From Sinimarinibacterium flocculans (lineage in GTDB: Bacteria > Pseudomonadota > Gammaproteobacteria > Nevskiales > Nevskiaceae): a DNA stretch of 64,000 bases. The position numbers and the translations under genes are program-made. Below the pieces are notes generated by a model. The model saw nothing but the letters and a program-made list of their open reading frames with translations. It did not search any database and was not told the origin of the DNA. Shown here one piece after another: positions 1-8,562 of the stretch (the first letter of the stretch is position 1; each line of letters starts with the position of its first letter). The stretch lies in the NCBI RefSeq assembly GCF_003201205.1, contig NZ_QICN01000001.1, positions 372,001 through 436,000 on the forward strand, written 5' to 3'.

Positions 1-1383
1 GCCCAGGGCATCAGGCTCGACCGAGTCAAGGAGTGGCCGGACTACTACGACGAACTGCCCGGCGGGTCGGTGCCGGGGCGTACCGTCGTCGCCGAGTTGT
101 TCGATCTCAACGAGCTGGGCGAATGGGCATCGCGGCTGCGACCGAGCTTCGTGCAGATCCCGCTGCCGGCCTCGCTCGAGGAGATGCTCGAACTGCCGGC
201 GATGAAGCGCTCGTGGCGAGTGAAGGGGCTGCTGCTGCGGCTGATCCTGCGCGCCATCGTCGCCCGGCTCACCGGGAAGCGCTGGGTGGCCGGCGGTGCG
301 GCCCTGCAGGGGCGGATGCTGCAGGCGGCGCTGCGCGCAGGCACCGACATCCGCACCGACGCCCCGGTCCAGGCGTTGATCGTCGACAACGGCCGCGTCA
401 GCGGCGTCATCACGACGAGGAATGGCCGTCCCTGGCGGATCGGGGCGCGCCTCGGCGTGCTGGTGAACGCCGGCGGGTTCGCGCGCAACCAGGCGATGCG
501 CGATCGCTACATGCCGGATACGCGGGCGCAGTGGTCGCTGGCGGCGCCCGGCGATACCGGCGAGATGATCGAGGAGATGATGCGTATCGGCGCCGCGGTC
601 GCGCAGATGGACGAGCGCGTCGGCAACCAGCTGACGATTCCGCCGGGTGCCGAGGACGCGGAAGTCAAGCCGACGGCGCAATCGATGACGGCGGCACCGC
701 ACTGCATCCTCGTCGACCGCTGCGGCGTGCGCTACATGAACGAAGGCGGCTCGTACATGGCCTATGCCAAGGGCATGCTCGAACGCCACAAGACCGTACC
801 GGCAGTGCCGGGCTGGGCGATCTTCGACAGCCAGTACCTCGCCAGGTACATGCTCGCGGGCACGATGCCGGGCAGCCGCAAGCCGCAACGCTGGTTCGAT
901 GAGGGCTATCTGCGGCGCGGCGACAGCCTCGCGGATCTCGCCCGGCAGCTCGACCTTTCTGCGGACACGCTGCAGGCGACGATCGAACGCTTCAACCGCT
1001 TCGTCGACGCCGGTCGCGACGCCGACTTCCATCGCGGCGAGCGCGCCTACGATCGCTGGCTAGGCGACGAGTTCCACCAGCCGTCGCCGAGCCTCGGGCG
1101 CATCGACCGGCCGCCGTACTACGCGGTGCCGGTGGTGCCCGGCGACGTCGGCACCTATGGCGGCGTGGTCACCGACGCGCATGCGCGCGTCCTGCGTGCC
1201 GACGGCTCGGTCATCGACGGCCTGTACGCGACCGGCGTGTCGACGGCGTCGGTGATGGGTCGTTTCTATCCGGGCGCTGGCGCCAGTGTCGGACCGTCGT
1301 TCGTCTGGGGCTACGTTGCCGCCCGCCACGCGGCGTCGACTGTGCAGCGTGCAGAACCGGCAGTCTCCGGGGTCGCCGGATGA
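1..1383 (+). CDS. FAD-dependent 3-ketosteroid dehydrogenase-like flavoprotein (5' truncated)
   Basis: The reading frame is open from base 1, so the N-terminus with the FAD-binding Rossmann motif lies outside the window; about 460 codons are present. The protein resembles the fumarate reductase/3-ketosteroid delta-1-dehydrogenase flavoprotein family, which abstracts hydride from a ring ketone onto FAD. Visible family marks are 'GVLVNAGGFARNQ' in the middle and the C-terminal FAD-contacting stretches 'YGGVVTDAHARVL' and 'GLYATGVSTAS', followed by 'FYPGAGASVGPSF'. A second, complete relative lies at 24794-26521. The start and the substrate cannot be given; family assignment is firm, steroid specificity is inference. 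Confidence 0.85.
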   Translation, partial: AQGIRLDRVKEWPDYYDELPGGSVPGRTVVAELFDLNELGEWASRLRPSFVQIPLPASLEEMLELPAMKRSWRVKGLLLRLILRAIVARLTGKRWVAGGAALQGRMLQAALRAGTDIRTDAPVQALIVDNGRVSGVITTRNGRPWRIGARLGVLVNAGGFARNQAMRDRYMPDTRAQWSLAAPGDTGEMIEEMMRIGAAVAQMDERVGNQLTIPPGAEDAEVKPTAQSMTAAPHCILVDRCGVRYMNEGGSYMAYAKGMLERHKTVPAVPGWAIFDSQYLARYMLAGTMPGSRKPQRWFDEGYLRRGDSLADLARQLDLSADTLQATIERFNRFVDAGRDADFHRGERAYDRWLGDEFHQPSPSLGRIDRPPYYAVPVVPGDVGTYGGVVTDAHARVLRADGSVIDGLYATGVSTASVMGRFYPGAGASVGPSFVWGYVAARHAASTVQRAEPAVSGVAG

Positions 1384-1451
1384 ACGCCATCTGACGCAAG
1401 ATTGCGCGCGGCTCCGGCAACGACAACCTCAGCATCATCGAAGGACATCCC

Positions 1452-1856
1452 ATGTCGAACAAGGATTTCGAAGAAGGCCTGGCGCGGCGCACGCAGCTGC
1501 TCGGCGAGGCCTACGTGACCAAGGCGATGCATCAGGCACCGGCGTTCAACCGCGAGATACAGGAGTACATCACCGGCGCGGTCTGGGGTCGCGTGTGGAG
1601 CAGCGGCGAGATGTCGCTGCGCGAGCGCACGCTGGTTACGGTGAGCCTGGTCTGCGCGCTCGGGCGCACGACCGAGATGAAGGTGCATCTGCGCAATGCG
1701 CTGCGCAACGGCATCACGCCCGATGAACTCAAGGCGCTGTTCTTCCACGTCGCCGGCTACTGCGGCGCACCGGCGGCCCAGGAGTGCTTCCGCGCCTATC
1801 ACGAGGTCGTCGCGGCGATGGCCGCCGAAGCGGAAGCGGACGGCGGCGCAAGCTGA
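1452..1856 (+). CDS. Carboxymuconolactone decarboxylase (CMD) family protein
   Basis: This is a 134-residue all-helical protein of the CMD/AhpD family, the usual size for gamma-carboxymuconolactone decarboxylase-like proteins. The core 'EMKVHLRNALRNGITPDEL' followed by 'LFFHVAGYCGAPAAQE' matches the family's hexamer-forming helices. No AhpD-type CxxC pair is present, so a peroxidase-reductase role is unlikely. It sits 68 bases after the flavin dehydrogenase and just before the MFS exporter, suggesting a role in ring-cleavage or lactone chemistry of the same pathway. The actual substrate is not known. The start is the ATG at 1452. Confidence 0.85.
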   Translation: MSNKDFEEGLARRTQLLGEAYVTKAMHQAPAFNREIQEYITGAVWGRVWSSGEMSLRERTLVTVSLVCALGRTTEMKVHLRNALRNGITPDELKALFFHVAGYCGAPAAQECFRAYHEVVAAMAAEAEADGGAS

Positions 1857-1866
1857 GCGCGTCGGC

Positions 1867-3537
1867 GTGACCGACGGTTCTGTCAGGCCGGCGCGGCGCT
1901 GGGCGGCACTGGAGCCGCTGCGCGAGCGCAGCTTCCGGCGCATCTGGTCGGCGAGCCTGCTGTCCAATTTCGGGCAGCTCATTCTCGGCGTGGGCGCCGC
2001 CTGGGAGATGACACGGCTGACGCCGTCGCCGGAGATGGTGGCCCTGGTCCAGAGCGCGCTGATGCTGCCGCTGATGCTGGTGGCGATTCCCGCCGGCGCG
2101 ATCGCCGACATGTTCGACCGTCGCAAGGTGGCGATGAGCGGTCTCGGCTTCGCGACGCTGTCGGCCACGACCCTGACCGTGCTTGCCTCCCTCGGCTGGG
2201 TATCGCCGTGGCTGCTGCTCGCGTTCTGCTTTCTCATCGGTGCCGGTGTGGCGCTGTACGGCCCGGCCTGGCAGGCCTCGGTGATCGAGCAGGTGAAGCC
2301 GGAAACCCTGCCGGCGGCGGTGGCGCTGTCGTCGGTGAGCTACAACATCGCCCGCAGTTTCGGGCCGGCGCTCGGCGGCGTGATCGTCGTCGCGGTCGGC
2401 GCGATGGCGACCTTCGCGCTCAACGCCCTGTTCTATCTGCCGCTGTTGCTGGCGTTCTGGCTGTGGCGGCGTCCGCAGGTCTCGCCGCGCCTGCCGCCGG
2501 AAGCCATGCATCGTGCCATCGTCTCCGGTGCGCGATACGCGATTCATTCCGAGGCGGTGCGCAACGTCATCGTCCGCGCCTTCGTTTCCGGTTTTGCCGG
2601 CGCCTCGGTTGTGGCGCTGACACCGCTGGTGGCGCGCGATCTGCTCGGCGGCGATGCGAGGACCTACGGCCTGCTGCTCGGTGCCAACGGCATCGGCGCC
2701 GTTGCCGGGGCCTTTGCCGTCGGCGCGATCCGCGAGAGACTCAAGCCCGAACATTCGGCGTGGATCTGCGCGACGGTGGCCGGCCTGATGATCATCCTGC
2801 TGGGCCTGAGCCGCAGTCCGTGGCTGTCGGCCCTGACGCTGCTGTTCATCGGGTCCTCGTACATGCTGCTGGTCACGCTGCTGAGCGTGGGTGTGCAGCT
2901 TTCCGCGCCGCGCTGGGTCGTTGCGCGCGCCCTGTCGTGGTTCCAGTCGGCGCTGACCGGCGGCATCGCCGTCGGGGCCTGGTTCTGGGGCGCGACGACG
3001 GCGAAATGGGATCTGAGTACGGCGATGGTCGTTTCCGGCGCGTCGCTGATGCTGACGCCCCTCGTCGGTCTGCTGCTGCCGATGCCGCGCGTCTCGCACG
3101 TCGACATCGAGCCGGCCGAGCTCAACAGCGAACCCGAGGTCGGCTTGCCGCTGACGCTGCGCAGCGGGCCCGTGGAGATCGAGATCGACTATCGCGTCGA
3201 CCCCGCGGACGCACGCCAGTTCTACGAGGTCATGCAGAAGCTGCAGCGCGTGCGCCTGCGCAACGGCGCCTTCGGCTGGTCGCTGTCGCGCGACATCGCC
3301 GACGCGAGGCTGTGGACCGAGCGCTTCCACTGCCCGACCTGGGGCGACTACCTGCGTCAGCGCAGCCGCCTGACGCTGGCCGACCGCGAGCTGCAGAACC
3401 GGGCCGACAGTTTCCACACGCCGGGCCCCGGCTCGCGTGTGCGCCGGCGCCTGGAGCGACCGTTGGGGTCGGTGCGCTGGCGTGCCGACACGCCGGCCCC
3501 CAGCGGCGACCACATGCCGCTGTATCCGCCGCAGTAG
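1867..3537 (+). CDS. MFS transporter of the MFS_3 (transmembrane secretion effector) type
   Basis: An integral membrane exporter of about 556 residues. I choose the GTG at 1867, 10 bases after the CMD stop, because the frame upstream reads arginine-rich, non-homologous sequence out of the CMD gene. Residues to about 410 form the 12-helix MFS body, with the cytoplasmic-loop motif 'GAIADMFDRRKV' between helices 2 and 3. The C-terminal extension of about 130 residues ('EIEIDYRVDPADARQFYEV' onward) has a ferredoxin-like look typical of MFS_3 (PF05977) proteins. Probable job: efflux or uptake of a hydrophobic substrate or metabolite. Direction and ligand are not readable. Confidence 0.85.
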   Translation: MTDGSVRPARRWAALEPLRERSFRRIWSASLLSNFGQLILGVGAAWEMTRLTPSPEMVALVQSALMLPLMLVAIPAGAIADMFDRRKVAMSGLGFATLSATTLTVLASLGWVSPWLLLAFCFLIGAGVALYGPAWQASVIEQVKPETLPAAVALSSVSYNIARSFGPALGGVIVVAVGAMATFALNALFYLPLLLAFWLWRRPQVSPRLPPEAMHRAIVSGARYAIHSEAVRNVIVRAFVSGFAGASVVALTPLVARDLLGGDARTYGLLLGANGIGAVAGAFAVGAIRERLKPEHSAWICATVAGLMIILLGLSRSPWLSALTLLFIGSSYMLLVTLLSVGVQLSAPRWVVARALSWFQSALTGGIAVGAWFWGATTAKWDLSTAMVVSGASLMLTPLVGLLLPMPRVSHVDIEPAELNSEPEVGLPLTLRSGPVEIEIDYRVDPADARQFYEVMQKLQRVRLRNGAFGWSLSRDIADARLWTERFHCPTWGDYLRQRSRLTLADRELQNRADSFHTPGPGSRVRRRLERPLGSVRWRADTPAPSGDHMPLYPPQ

Positions 3538-3549
3538 ACTCGGGCAGTA

Positions 3550-3592
3550 ATAGGCAACACTGTCGACTAATTGTGCCGCGCGCCGATATACT
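3550..3592 (+). promoter_or_regulatory. Thiolase promoter with TetR-type operator
   Basis: A good -10 hexamer TATACT lies at 3587-3592 with a -35-like TCGACT at 3563-3568 (18-base spacer), 56 bases before the thiolase ATG. The 18 bases 3550-3567 match the perfect palindrome at 6463-6480 at 13 positions, all in the centre and right half, and cover the -35 element. Repression by the TetR encoded at 5693-6391 is the natural reading, but this copy is degenerate in its left half. Confidence 0.5.
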
Positions 3593-3647
3593 CGGCGGAC
3601 CAACCGATCGACCGGCGCGGGCACTTCTGCCGCGCGAGGAGAGCCGA

Positions 3648-4901
3648 ATGTCCGAAGCCCTGATCATCGATGCCGTGCGCACGCCGCGCGGCATCGGCAA
3701 GCCCGGCAAGGGTGCGCTGACCGGCATGCATCCGCAGCACATTGCCGCGACCGTGCTTGCGGCACTGGCCCGCCGCAACGATCTGAACACCGGCGACGTC
3801 GACGATGTGATCTGGGGCACCAGCGCACAGAAGGGTCTGCAGGGCGGCGACATGGGGCGCATGGCCGCGCTCGATGCCGGCTATGACGTGCGCGTCAGCG
3901 GCGTGACGCTGGACCGCTTCTGCGGCAGCGGACTGACCGCGGTGAGCCTCGCCGCCGGGCAGATCCGCGCCGGCATGGAAGAACTGATCGTGGCCGGCGG
4001 TTGCGAGATGACCTCGCAGATCGCGGCGATGCAGGCGGCCGAGCAGGCGGCGGGCCTGAGGTCGCCGGGCCTCGGCACCGGCAACCGGCGCCTGCAGGCG
4101 CGCTACCCGCAGTCGCACCAGGGCGTCAGTGCCGATGCGATCGCGTCGATGGAAGGCATCGGTCGCGAGGCGCTGGATGCCTTCGGTGTCGAGAGCCAGA
4201 AACGCGCCGCGCGGGCGATCGCCAACGGCTGGTTCGACCGCTCGCTCGTGCCGGTGGTCGACGAGGACGGCAAGCTCGTGCTCGACAAGGACGAGTACCC
4301 GCGTCCGGACACGACGCTGGAAGGCCTCGCCGCGCTCAAGCCGGCCTTCGCGCAGTTTGCCGACATGCCGCTCGACAAGGACGGCACGACCTTCCGCAAG
4401 CTCATCAACAAGGTCTATCCGGACCTGAAGATCGAGTCGCTGCATCATGCCGGTACCTCGTCGGGCAACGTCGACGGCGCCGCGGCGCTGCTGCTGGCGT
4501 CCGGGAGCTATGCGCGCAGGCACGGCCTGAAGGCACGGGCGCGCGTGATCGCGAGCGCTAACGTCGGCGACGACCCGACGCTGATGCTCAATGCGCCGGT
4601 GCCGGCCGCGCGCAAGGTGCTCGCGCGGGCCGGTCTGACGCTCAAGGACATCGATCTTTTCGAGGTCAACGAGGCCTTTGCCGTTGTCGTCGAGAAGTTC
4701 ATCCGCGACCTGGACATCGACCGCGAGCGGATCAATGTCAACGGCGGTGCCATCGCGCTCGGTCATCCGATCGGCGCGACCGGTGCGATGCTGATCGGCA
4801 CCGTGCTCGACGAGCTGGAACGGCGCGATGCGAAGCGCGCGCTGGTGACGATGTGCGCCGCGGGCGGCATGGCGCCGGCCATCATCATCGAACGCGTCTA
4901 G
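3648..4901 (+). CDS. Acetyl-CoA acetyltransferase / 3-ketoacyl-CoA thiolase
   Basis: A 417-residue thiolase, normal length for the family, cleaving a 3-ketoacyl-CoA with CoA (or the reverse). Catalytic residues are visible: nucleophile Cys92 in 'DRFCGSGLTAV', His373 in 'GHPIGATGA' and Cys403 in 'MCAAGGMAPAI'. The ATG at 3648 has GAGGAG upstream and follows a recognisable promoter. The gene is followed 11 bases later by an unusual E2-like acyltransferase and then a TetR gene, probably one operon. The likely role is the thiolytic step in side-chain or ring beta-oxidation. Confidence 0.95.
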   Translation: MSEALIIDAVRTPRGIGKPGKGALTGMHPQHIAATVLAALARRNDLNTGDVDDVIWGTSAQKGLQGGDMGRMAALDAGYDVRVSGVTLDRFCGSGLTAVSLAAGQIRAGMEELIVAGGCEMTSQIAAMQAAEQAAGLRSPGLGTGNRRLQARYPQSHQGVSADAIASMEGIGREALDAFGVESQKRAARAIANGWFDRSLVPVVDEDGKLVLDKDEYPRPDTTLEGLAALKPAFAQFADMPLDKDGTTFRKLINKVYPDLKIESLHHAGTSSGNVDGAAALLLASGSYARRHGLKARARVIASANVGDDPTLMLNAPVPAARKVLARAGLTLKDIDLFEVNEAFAVVVEKFIRDLDIDRERINVNGGAIALGHPIGATGAMLIGTVLDELERRDAKRALVTMCAAGGMAPAIIIERV

Positions 4902-4912
4902 GAACAGGACGG

Positions 4913-5656
4913 ATGAGCGACAAGAACAGCATGTTGCCGTGGCCGGCCGACGACCTGTCGAGCTACGGCCCGGTCGAGAGTCAGCCGGTCGGCAGGATCC
5001 AGCAGTTCGTCGGTCGCGTGATGCACCGCAACTGGAGCCTGATTCCGCATGTCACGCATCACGACGATGCCGACATCACCGGTTTCGAGCAGCGCCGCAA
5101 GGCCTGGAATGCGGCCAACCCGGACCGCAAGCGCTCGCTGCTGGCGGCGCTGGTCAAGGCGTCGGTCGCCGCGCTGCAGCAGTACCCGCGCTTCAACAGT
5201 GCGCTGTCCGCGGACGGCACGACGCTGACCGCGCGCAAGTACTTCCACATCGGCATCGCGGTGGACGTGCCGAGCGGGCTGCTGGTGCCGTCGCTGCGCG
5301 ACTGCGATACGAAGAGCATCGACGCCATCAACGAGGAGATCGCCCGCATCTCCGACAAGGCCCGCACCAAGGGCCTGTCGATGGCCGAGATGTCTGGTGG
5401 CTGTTTCACGCTGTCGTCGCTGGGACATATCGGCGGCACCGGCTTCACGCCGATCATCAACGCGCCGGAAGTGGCGATACTCGGCATCTGCCGCACGCGC
5501 GGCCAGTTCGTGCCGGACGCCCAGGGGCAACCGGTGCTGCGCCAGCTGCTGCCGCTGTCGCTGAGTTACGACCATCGGGTGATCAACGGTGCCGACGCCG
5601 CGCGGTTCGTGCGCGCCATCGCCGATTGGCTGAACGCCTACGACTTCTCCGGCTGA
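4913..5656 (+). CDS. Stand-alone 2-oxoacid dehydrogenase E2-type acyltransferase catalytic domain
   Basis: A 247-residue protein consisting only of the chloramphenicol-acetyltransferase-like catalytic domain of dihydrolipoyl acyltransferases. The lipoyl and peripheral-subunit-binding domains of normal E2 proteins are absent. The active-site motif reads 'DHRVINGADAARF', with Asn where many E2s have Asp; from memory the Azotobacter pyruvate dehydrogenase E2 has the same Asn, so it need not be inactive. 'FTLSSLGHIGGTGFTPI' supplies the conserved serine region. It begins 11 bases after the thiolase and no E1 or E3 gene is nearby, which argues for acyl transfer to or from CoA in the thiolase pathway rather than a dehydrogenase complex. 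Confidence 0.85.
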   Translation: MSDKNSMLPWPADDLSSYGPVESQPVGRIQQFVGRVMHRNWSLIPHVTHHDDADITGFEQRRKAWNAANPDRKRSLLAALVKASVAALQQYPRFNSALSADGTTLTARKYFHIGIAVDVPSGLLVPSLRDCDTKSIDAINEEIARISDKARTKGLSMAEMSGGCFTLSSLGHIGGTGFTPIINAPEVAILGICRTRGQFVPDAQGQPVLRQLLPLSLSYDHRVINGADAARFVRAIADWLNAYDFSG

Positions 5657-5692
5657 GCCCGTCTCTGGCAAATTGCTTGCTTGTCCCACAAA

Positions 5693-6391
5693 ATGCCTGC
5701 TGGTGCAGGGTTTTACGGGGACAGTGAATTGACGCGGAGAAGCAAGCGGAATCCGGATGGAACGCGCACGGCGATCCTGCAGGCTGCGGGGAAGCTGCTG
5801 GCGCAGGACGGACCGGAAGGCCTGAGTGTCTCCCAGGTGGCCCAGCTTGCTGGCGTCAATCGCGGTACCGCCTATCAGCACTTCCCCAGTCGCGAGCTGC
5901 TGCTGGCCGCGACGACCGCCTGGGTCAGCGACCAGCTGCGACAGGCGGTGTTCGGCGACGATCCCTCGAGTGAGCACACCCCGGGTGCGATGGATCCGAT
6001 GCGCATGACCGAGCAGATGGCGGCGTTCGCGATGGAGAACCCGGAATTCGGCCGTGTCTGGCTGTTCGAGGTGCTCAGTTCCAGCAAGCCGACGAACGAT
6101 CCGTTCTGGAGCCAGTTCCGCAGCCTGTTCGAGAAGTTCGCGCAGACGGATCTGGCCCAGCCAGGCATCGACGTCGAGGTGCACGCGGTGATCATGCTGA
6201 TCGGCACCTTCCTGTGGCCGGTGTTCGCGCGTGCGCATTCGCGAACCGCCAAGGAGCGCCAGCAGATGGCCAAGCGCTTCTCCAGCGAGATGCTGCGGCT
6301 GAGCCTGCACGGCACGATGCGCCCCGAGAAGTTCCCCGAACTCAGTGCCCGCGTCGACAAGGCCGTCGGGACGCGCAAGAAGGCGAAGTAG
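5693..6391 (+). CDS. TetR-family transcriptional regulator
   Basis: The N-terminal helix-turn-helix is clear ('LSVSQVAQLAGVNRGTAYQ', roughly residues 45-63), followed by an all-helical ligand-binding domain; total about 232 residues. The ATG at 5693 is used; an in-frame TTG at 5729 immediately before the HTH homology is an alternative start. It follows the acyltransferase by 36 bases and precedes, by 72 bases, the perfect 18-base palindrome at 6463. It is therefore the best candidate repressor for that site and its relatives at 3550 and 11543. The inducer is unknown, presumably a pathway intermediate or CoA ester. Confidence 0.9.
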   Translation: MPAGAGFYGDSELTRRSKRNPDGTRTAILQAAGKLLAQDGPEGLSVSQVAQLAGVNRGTAYQHFPSRELLLAATTAWVSDQLRQAVFGDDPSSEHTPGAMDPMRMTEQMAAFAMENPEFGRVWLFEVLSSSKPTNDPFWSQFRSLFEKFAQTDLAQPGIDVEVHAVIMLIGTFLWPVFARAHSRTAKERQQMAKRFSSEMLRLSLHGTMRPEKFPELSARVDKAVGTRKKAK

Positions 6392-6462
6392 ACGCGCATT
6401 GCGTTTGCGTCGTGCGCGCGCATCAGCGTGTGCACGATCCGTCTCCTCCGCCGACGCTTCCA

Positions 6463-6480
6463 GTCAACAACACTGTTGAC
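6463..6480. promoter_or_regulatory. Perfect 18-bp palindrome, likely TetR operator
   Basis: GTCAACA-ACAC-TGTTGAC: two perfect 7-base arms around 4 bases, in the 176-base gap between the TetR gene and the SDR at 6568. The right arm contains a -35-like TTGACG (6476-6481), though no convincing -10 follows at standard spacing. A 14-of-18 match lies at 11543-11560 in another promoter region. Confidence 0.7.
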
Positions 6481-6567
6481 GATGACCGGGGCCTGAATTA
6501 GCGTTGTGCGACCCCACCGGCGGCCGTCCGGGCCGCACGCGCCAATTCCGCACGAGGAGCGCACAGC

Positions 6568-7311
6568 ATGTCACTTGCAGGCAAGACCGCCATCGTCACC
6601 GGCGCGGCATCGGGCATCGGCCTGGCGACGGCGCGGCGGCTGGCCGTCGCCGGTGCCAGCGTCGCGATCTGGGATCTGAACGAGGAAGGCGCTCAGGCCG
6701 CCGCTGCGGCACTGGTCGGCGAGGGGCGCCGCGCCATTGCCTCGCGCGTCGACGTGTCGAAGCGGGCCGACGCCGATGCGGCGGTCAAGGCCGCGCGCGA
6801 GCAGCTCGGTCCGGTCGGCATCCTCGTGAACAACGCCGGCATGTCGGCGTTCACGCCGTTCATGGAGATCGGCGAGGAGCTGTGGGACCGCATCATGACG
6901 GTCAACCTCAAGAGCCTGCTGGTCTGCACGCAGGCGGTGCTGCCGGACATGCTGGAGGCGAAGTGGGGACGCGTGATCAACGTGTCCTCGTCGAGTGCGC
7001 AGACCGGTGCCGCGACGATGGTGCACTACGCCGCGTCCAAGGGCGGCGTCATCGGCTTCACCAAGGCGCTGGCCCAGGAACTCGCCGCGACCGGCATCAC
7101 CGTCAACAACGTGCCGCCCGGCTTCGTCGACACGCCGATGCTGCGTGAGCAGCTCAAGGACCGGGTCGACATGATCGCCGCCGCGTCGCCGATGAAGCGC
7201 CCGGGTCGGCCGGAAGACATGGCCGCGGCCATCGCCTTCCTCGCGTCGGAAGAGGCGGGCTACATCACCGGGCACACGCTGAGCGTCAACGGCGGCCGTT
7301 ATTCCTCGTAA
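6568..7311 (+). CDS. Short-chain dehydrogenase/reductase
   Basis: A 247-residue classical SDR. The cofactor motif 'TGAASGIGLA' is near residue 11, 'NNAG' near 90, and the catalytic Ser-Tyr-Lys set includes Tyr154 and Lys158 in 'YAASKGG'. It has a GAGGAG ribosome site before the ATG and ends 15 bases before the double-hotdog hydratase, so the two are probably co-transcribed from the palindrome-controlled promoter. FabG-like 3-hydroxyacyl-CoA or ring-hydroxyl oxidation is the likely type of reaction; the substrate is not known. Confidence 0.93.
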   Translation: MSLAGKTAIVTGAASGIGLATARRLAVAGASVAIWDLNEEGAQAAAAALVGEGRRAIASRVDVSKRADADAAVKAAREQLGPVGILVNNAGMSAFTPFMEIGEELWDRIMTVNLKSLLVCTQAVLPDMLEAKWGRVINVSSSSAQTGAATMVHYAASKGGVIGFTKALAQELAATGITVNNVPPGFVDTPMLREQLKDRVDMIAAASPMKRPGRPEDMAAAIAFLASEEAGYITGHTLSVNGGRYSS

Positions 7312-7326
7312 ATCCAGATCGCAGAC

Positions 7327-8496
7327 ATGACCAGCAAGACGCTCGACTGTTCCGACATCGACCGCTATCTCGGCAAGCCGATGCAGCCGGGCCGCACGCG
7401 CGATCCGGTCGCCAACAACGACATCCGTCGCTGGGCGCAGGGCATGCACTTCCCGAACCGACTGCACTACGACGACGACTTCGCCGCCGAGAGCCGCTTT
7501 GGCCGCCTGATCGCGCCGCAGTCGTTCCCGGTGGCCACCGATGACGGCCACGGCGCTGCGCCGGCCTGCGTCGGCACGATTCCGGACTCGCACCTGATCT
7601 TCGGCGGCGACGAATGGTGGTTCCACGGCCCCCGCATCTTCGCCGGCGACCTGATCCGCAACGAGCGCGTGCCGTTCGACTACGTCGTCAAGGAAACCAA
7701 GTTTGCGGGGCCAACCTGCTTCCAGCGCGGCGACAACGTGTACTACAACGACCGCGGCGAGAAGATCGCGACGCAGCGCTCCACCAGCATCCGCTACCTC
7801 GCCGAGGCCGCCCGCGAGATGGGCTCGCTGAACGCCGCGTCGGAGGAGCCGGTGTGGACACGCGAGCAGATCGAGGAACTCGAAGCGAAGAAGTTCGAGT
7901 ACGTGCAGACCCTGCACGCGCTGGGACACGGCAAGCGTCTGTGGGACGACGTGAACATCGGCGACAAATTGCCGACGCGCATTTTCGGGCCGCACAGCAT
8001 CGCCAGCTTCACCACCGAGTGGCGCGCCTACCTGTTCACAATCTGGGGCAGCATGCATCGCCGCACCGACCTGGATCTCGAGGCGCTGGGCTTCACCAAG
8101 GACATGGCCGGACACGAGAACGATCCGGTCATGGAGCGGCAGAACCCGGAACTGACCGACGGCGCCTACTACGGTCCGTCGCGCGGCCACCTGTTCCCCG
8201 AATGGGCGCGCACCATCGGCATGCCCCGCGGCTACGGCTACGGCGCGTCGATGGGCGCGTGGATCATCGACTACTTCTCCGGCTGGGCCGGCGAGTGGGG
8301 GCGGGTGTTGCACTCGAACGCGGCCTACCGCGGCCCGGCCTTCACCGGCGACATCACGGTGATGAACGCCAGCATCATCGACAAGAGCGTGGACGAGCAG
8401 GGCCGCGCCATCGTGCAGGTCGACTGCAAGATGACCAATCAGCTCGGCACCGTCATGGCGACGGCCAGGGCCGAGATCGAGCTGCCGAAGAAGTAG
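7327..8496 (+). CDS. Double-hotdog MaoC-like hydratase/dehydratase
   Basis: A 389-residue protein that looks like a FAS1-like/MaoC N-terminal hotdog (roughly residues 15-160) plus a second hotdog (roughly 200-385). The first half carries 'FGRLIAPQSFPVA' and 'GSHLIFGGDEWWF'-like sequence (here PDSHLIFGGDEWWF), which recurs almost unchanged in the paralogue at 61892-63082. Such two-domain enzymes usually hydrate enoyl-CoA esters to (R)-3-hydroxyacyl-CoA. It follows an SDR that could oxidise that product and is closed by a strong terminator. Substrate is unknown; a bulky CoA ester fits the neighbourhood. Confidence 0.8.
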   Translation: MTSKTLDCSDIDRYLGKPMQPGRTRDPVANNDIRRWAQGMHFPNRLHYDDDFAAESRFGRLIAPQSFPVATDDGHGAAPACVGTIPDSHLIFGGDEWWFHGPRIFAGDLIRNERVPFDYVVKETKFAGPTCFQRGDNVYYNDRGEKIATQRSTSIRYLAEAAREMGSLNAASEEPVWTREQIEELEAKKFEYVQTLHALGHGKRLWDDVNIGDKLPTRIFGPHSIASFTTEWRAYLFTIWGSMHRRTDLDLEALGFTKDMAGHENDPVMERQNPELTDGAYYGPSRGHLFPEWARTIGMPRGYGYGASMGAWIIDYFSGWAGEWGRVLHSNAAYRGPAFTGDITVMNASIIDKSVDEQGRAIVQVDCKMTNQLGTVMATARAEIELPKK

Positions 8497-8515
8497 TCCG
8501 GCAGTCAGGCGCTCA

Positions 8516-8546
8516 CGAAAAAGGCGGCCACTGGCCGCCTTTTTCG
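8516..8546. terminator. Bidirectional intrinsic terminator
   Basis: A perfect 14-base inverted repeat, CGAAAAAGGCGGCC, separated by ACT from its complement, with A-tract and T-tract on opposite sides. It lies between the convergent ends of the hydratase gene (plus) and the small Cys protein gene (minus) and should stop transcription from both. Confidence 0.92.
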
Positions 8547-8562
8547 TTACGCGGGGCCTTCG

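Noticed and set aside
1729-3624. A 631-codon open frame on the minus strand opposite the MFS transporter.
   Set aside because: It is Arg/Gln/His-rich with no motif, the usual mirror of a high-GC gene; the plus-strand MFS protein has clear helices and family motifs.
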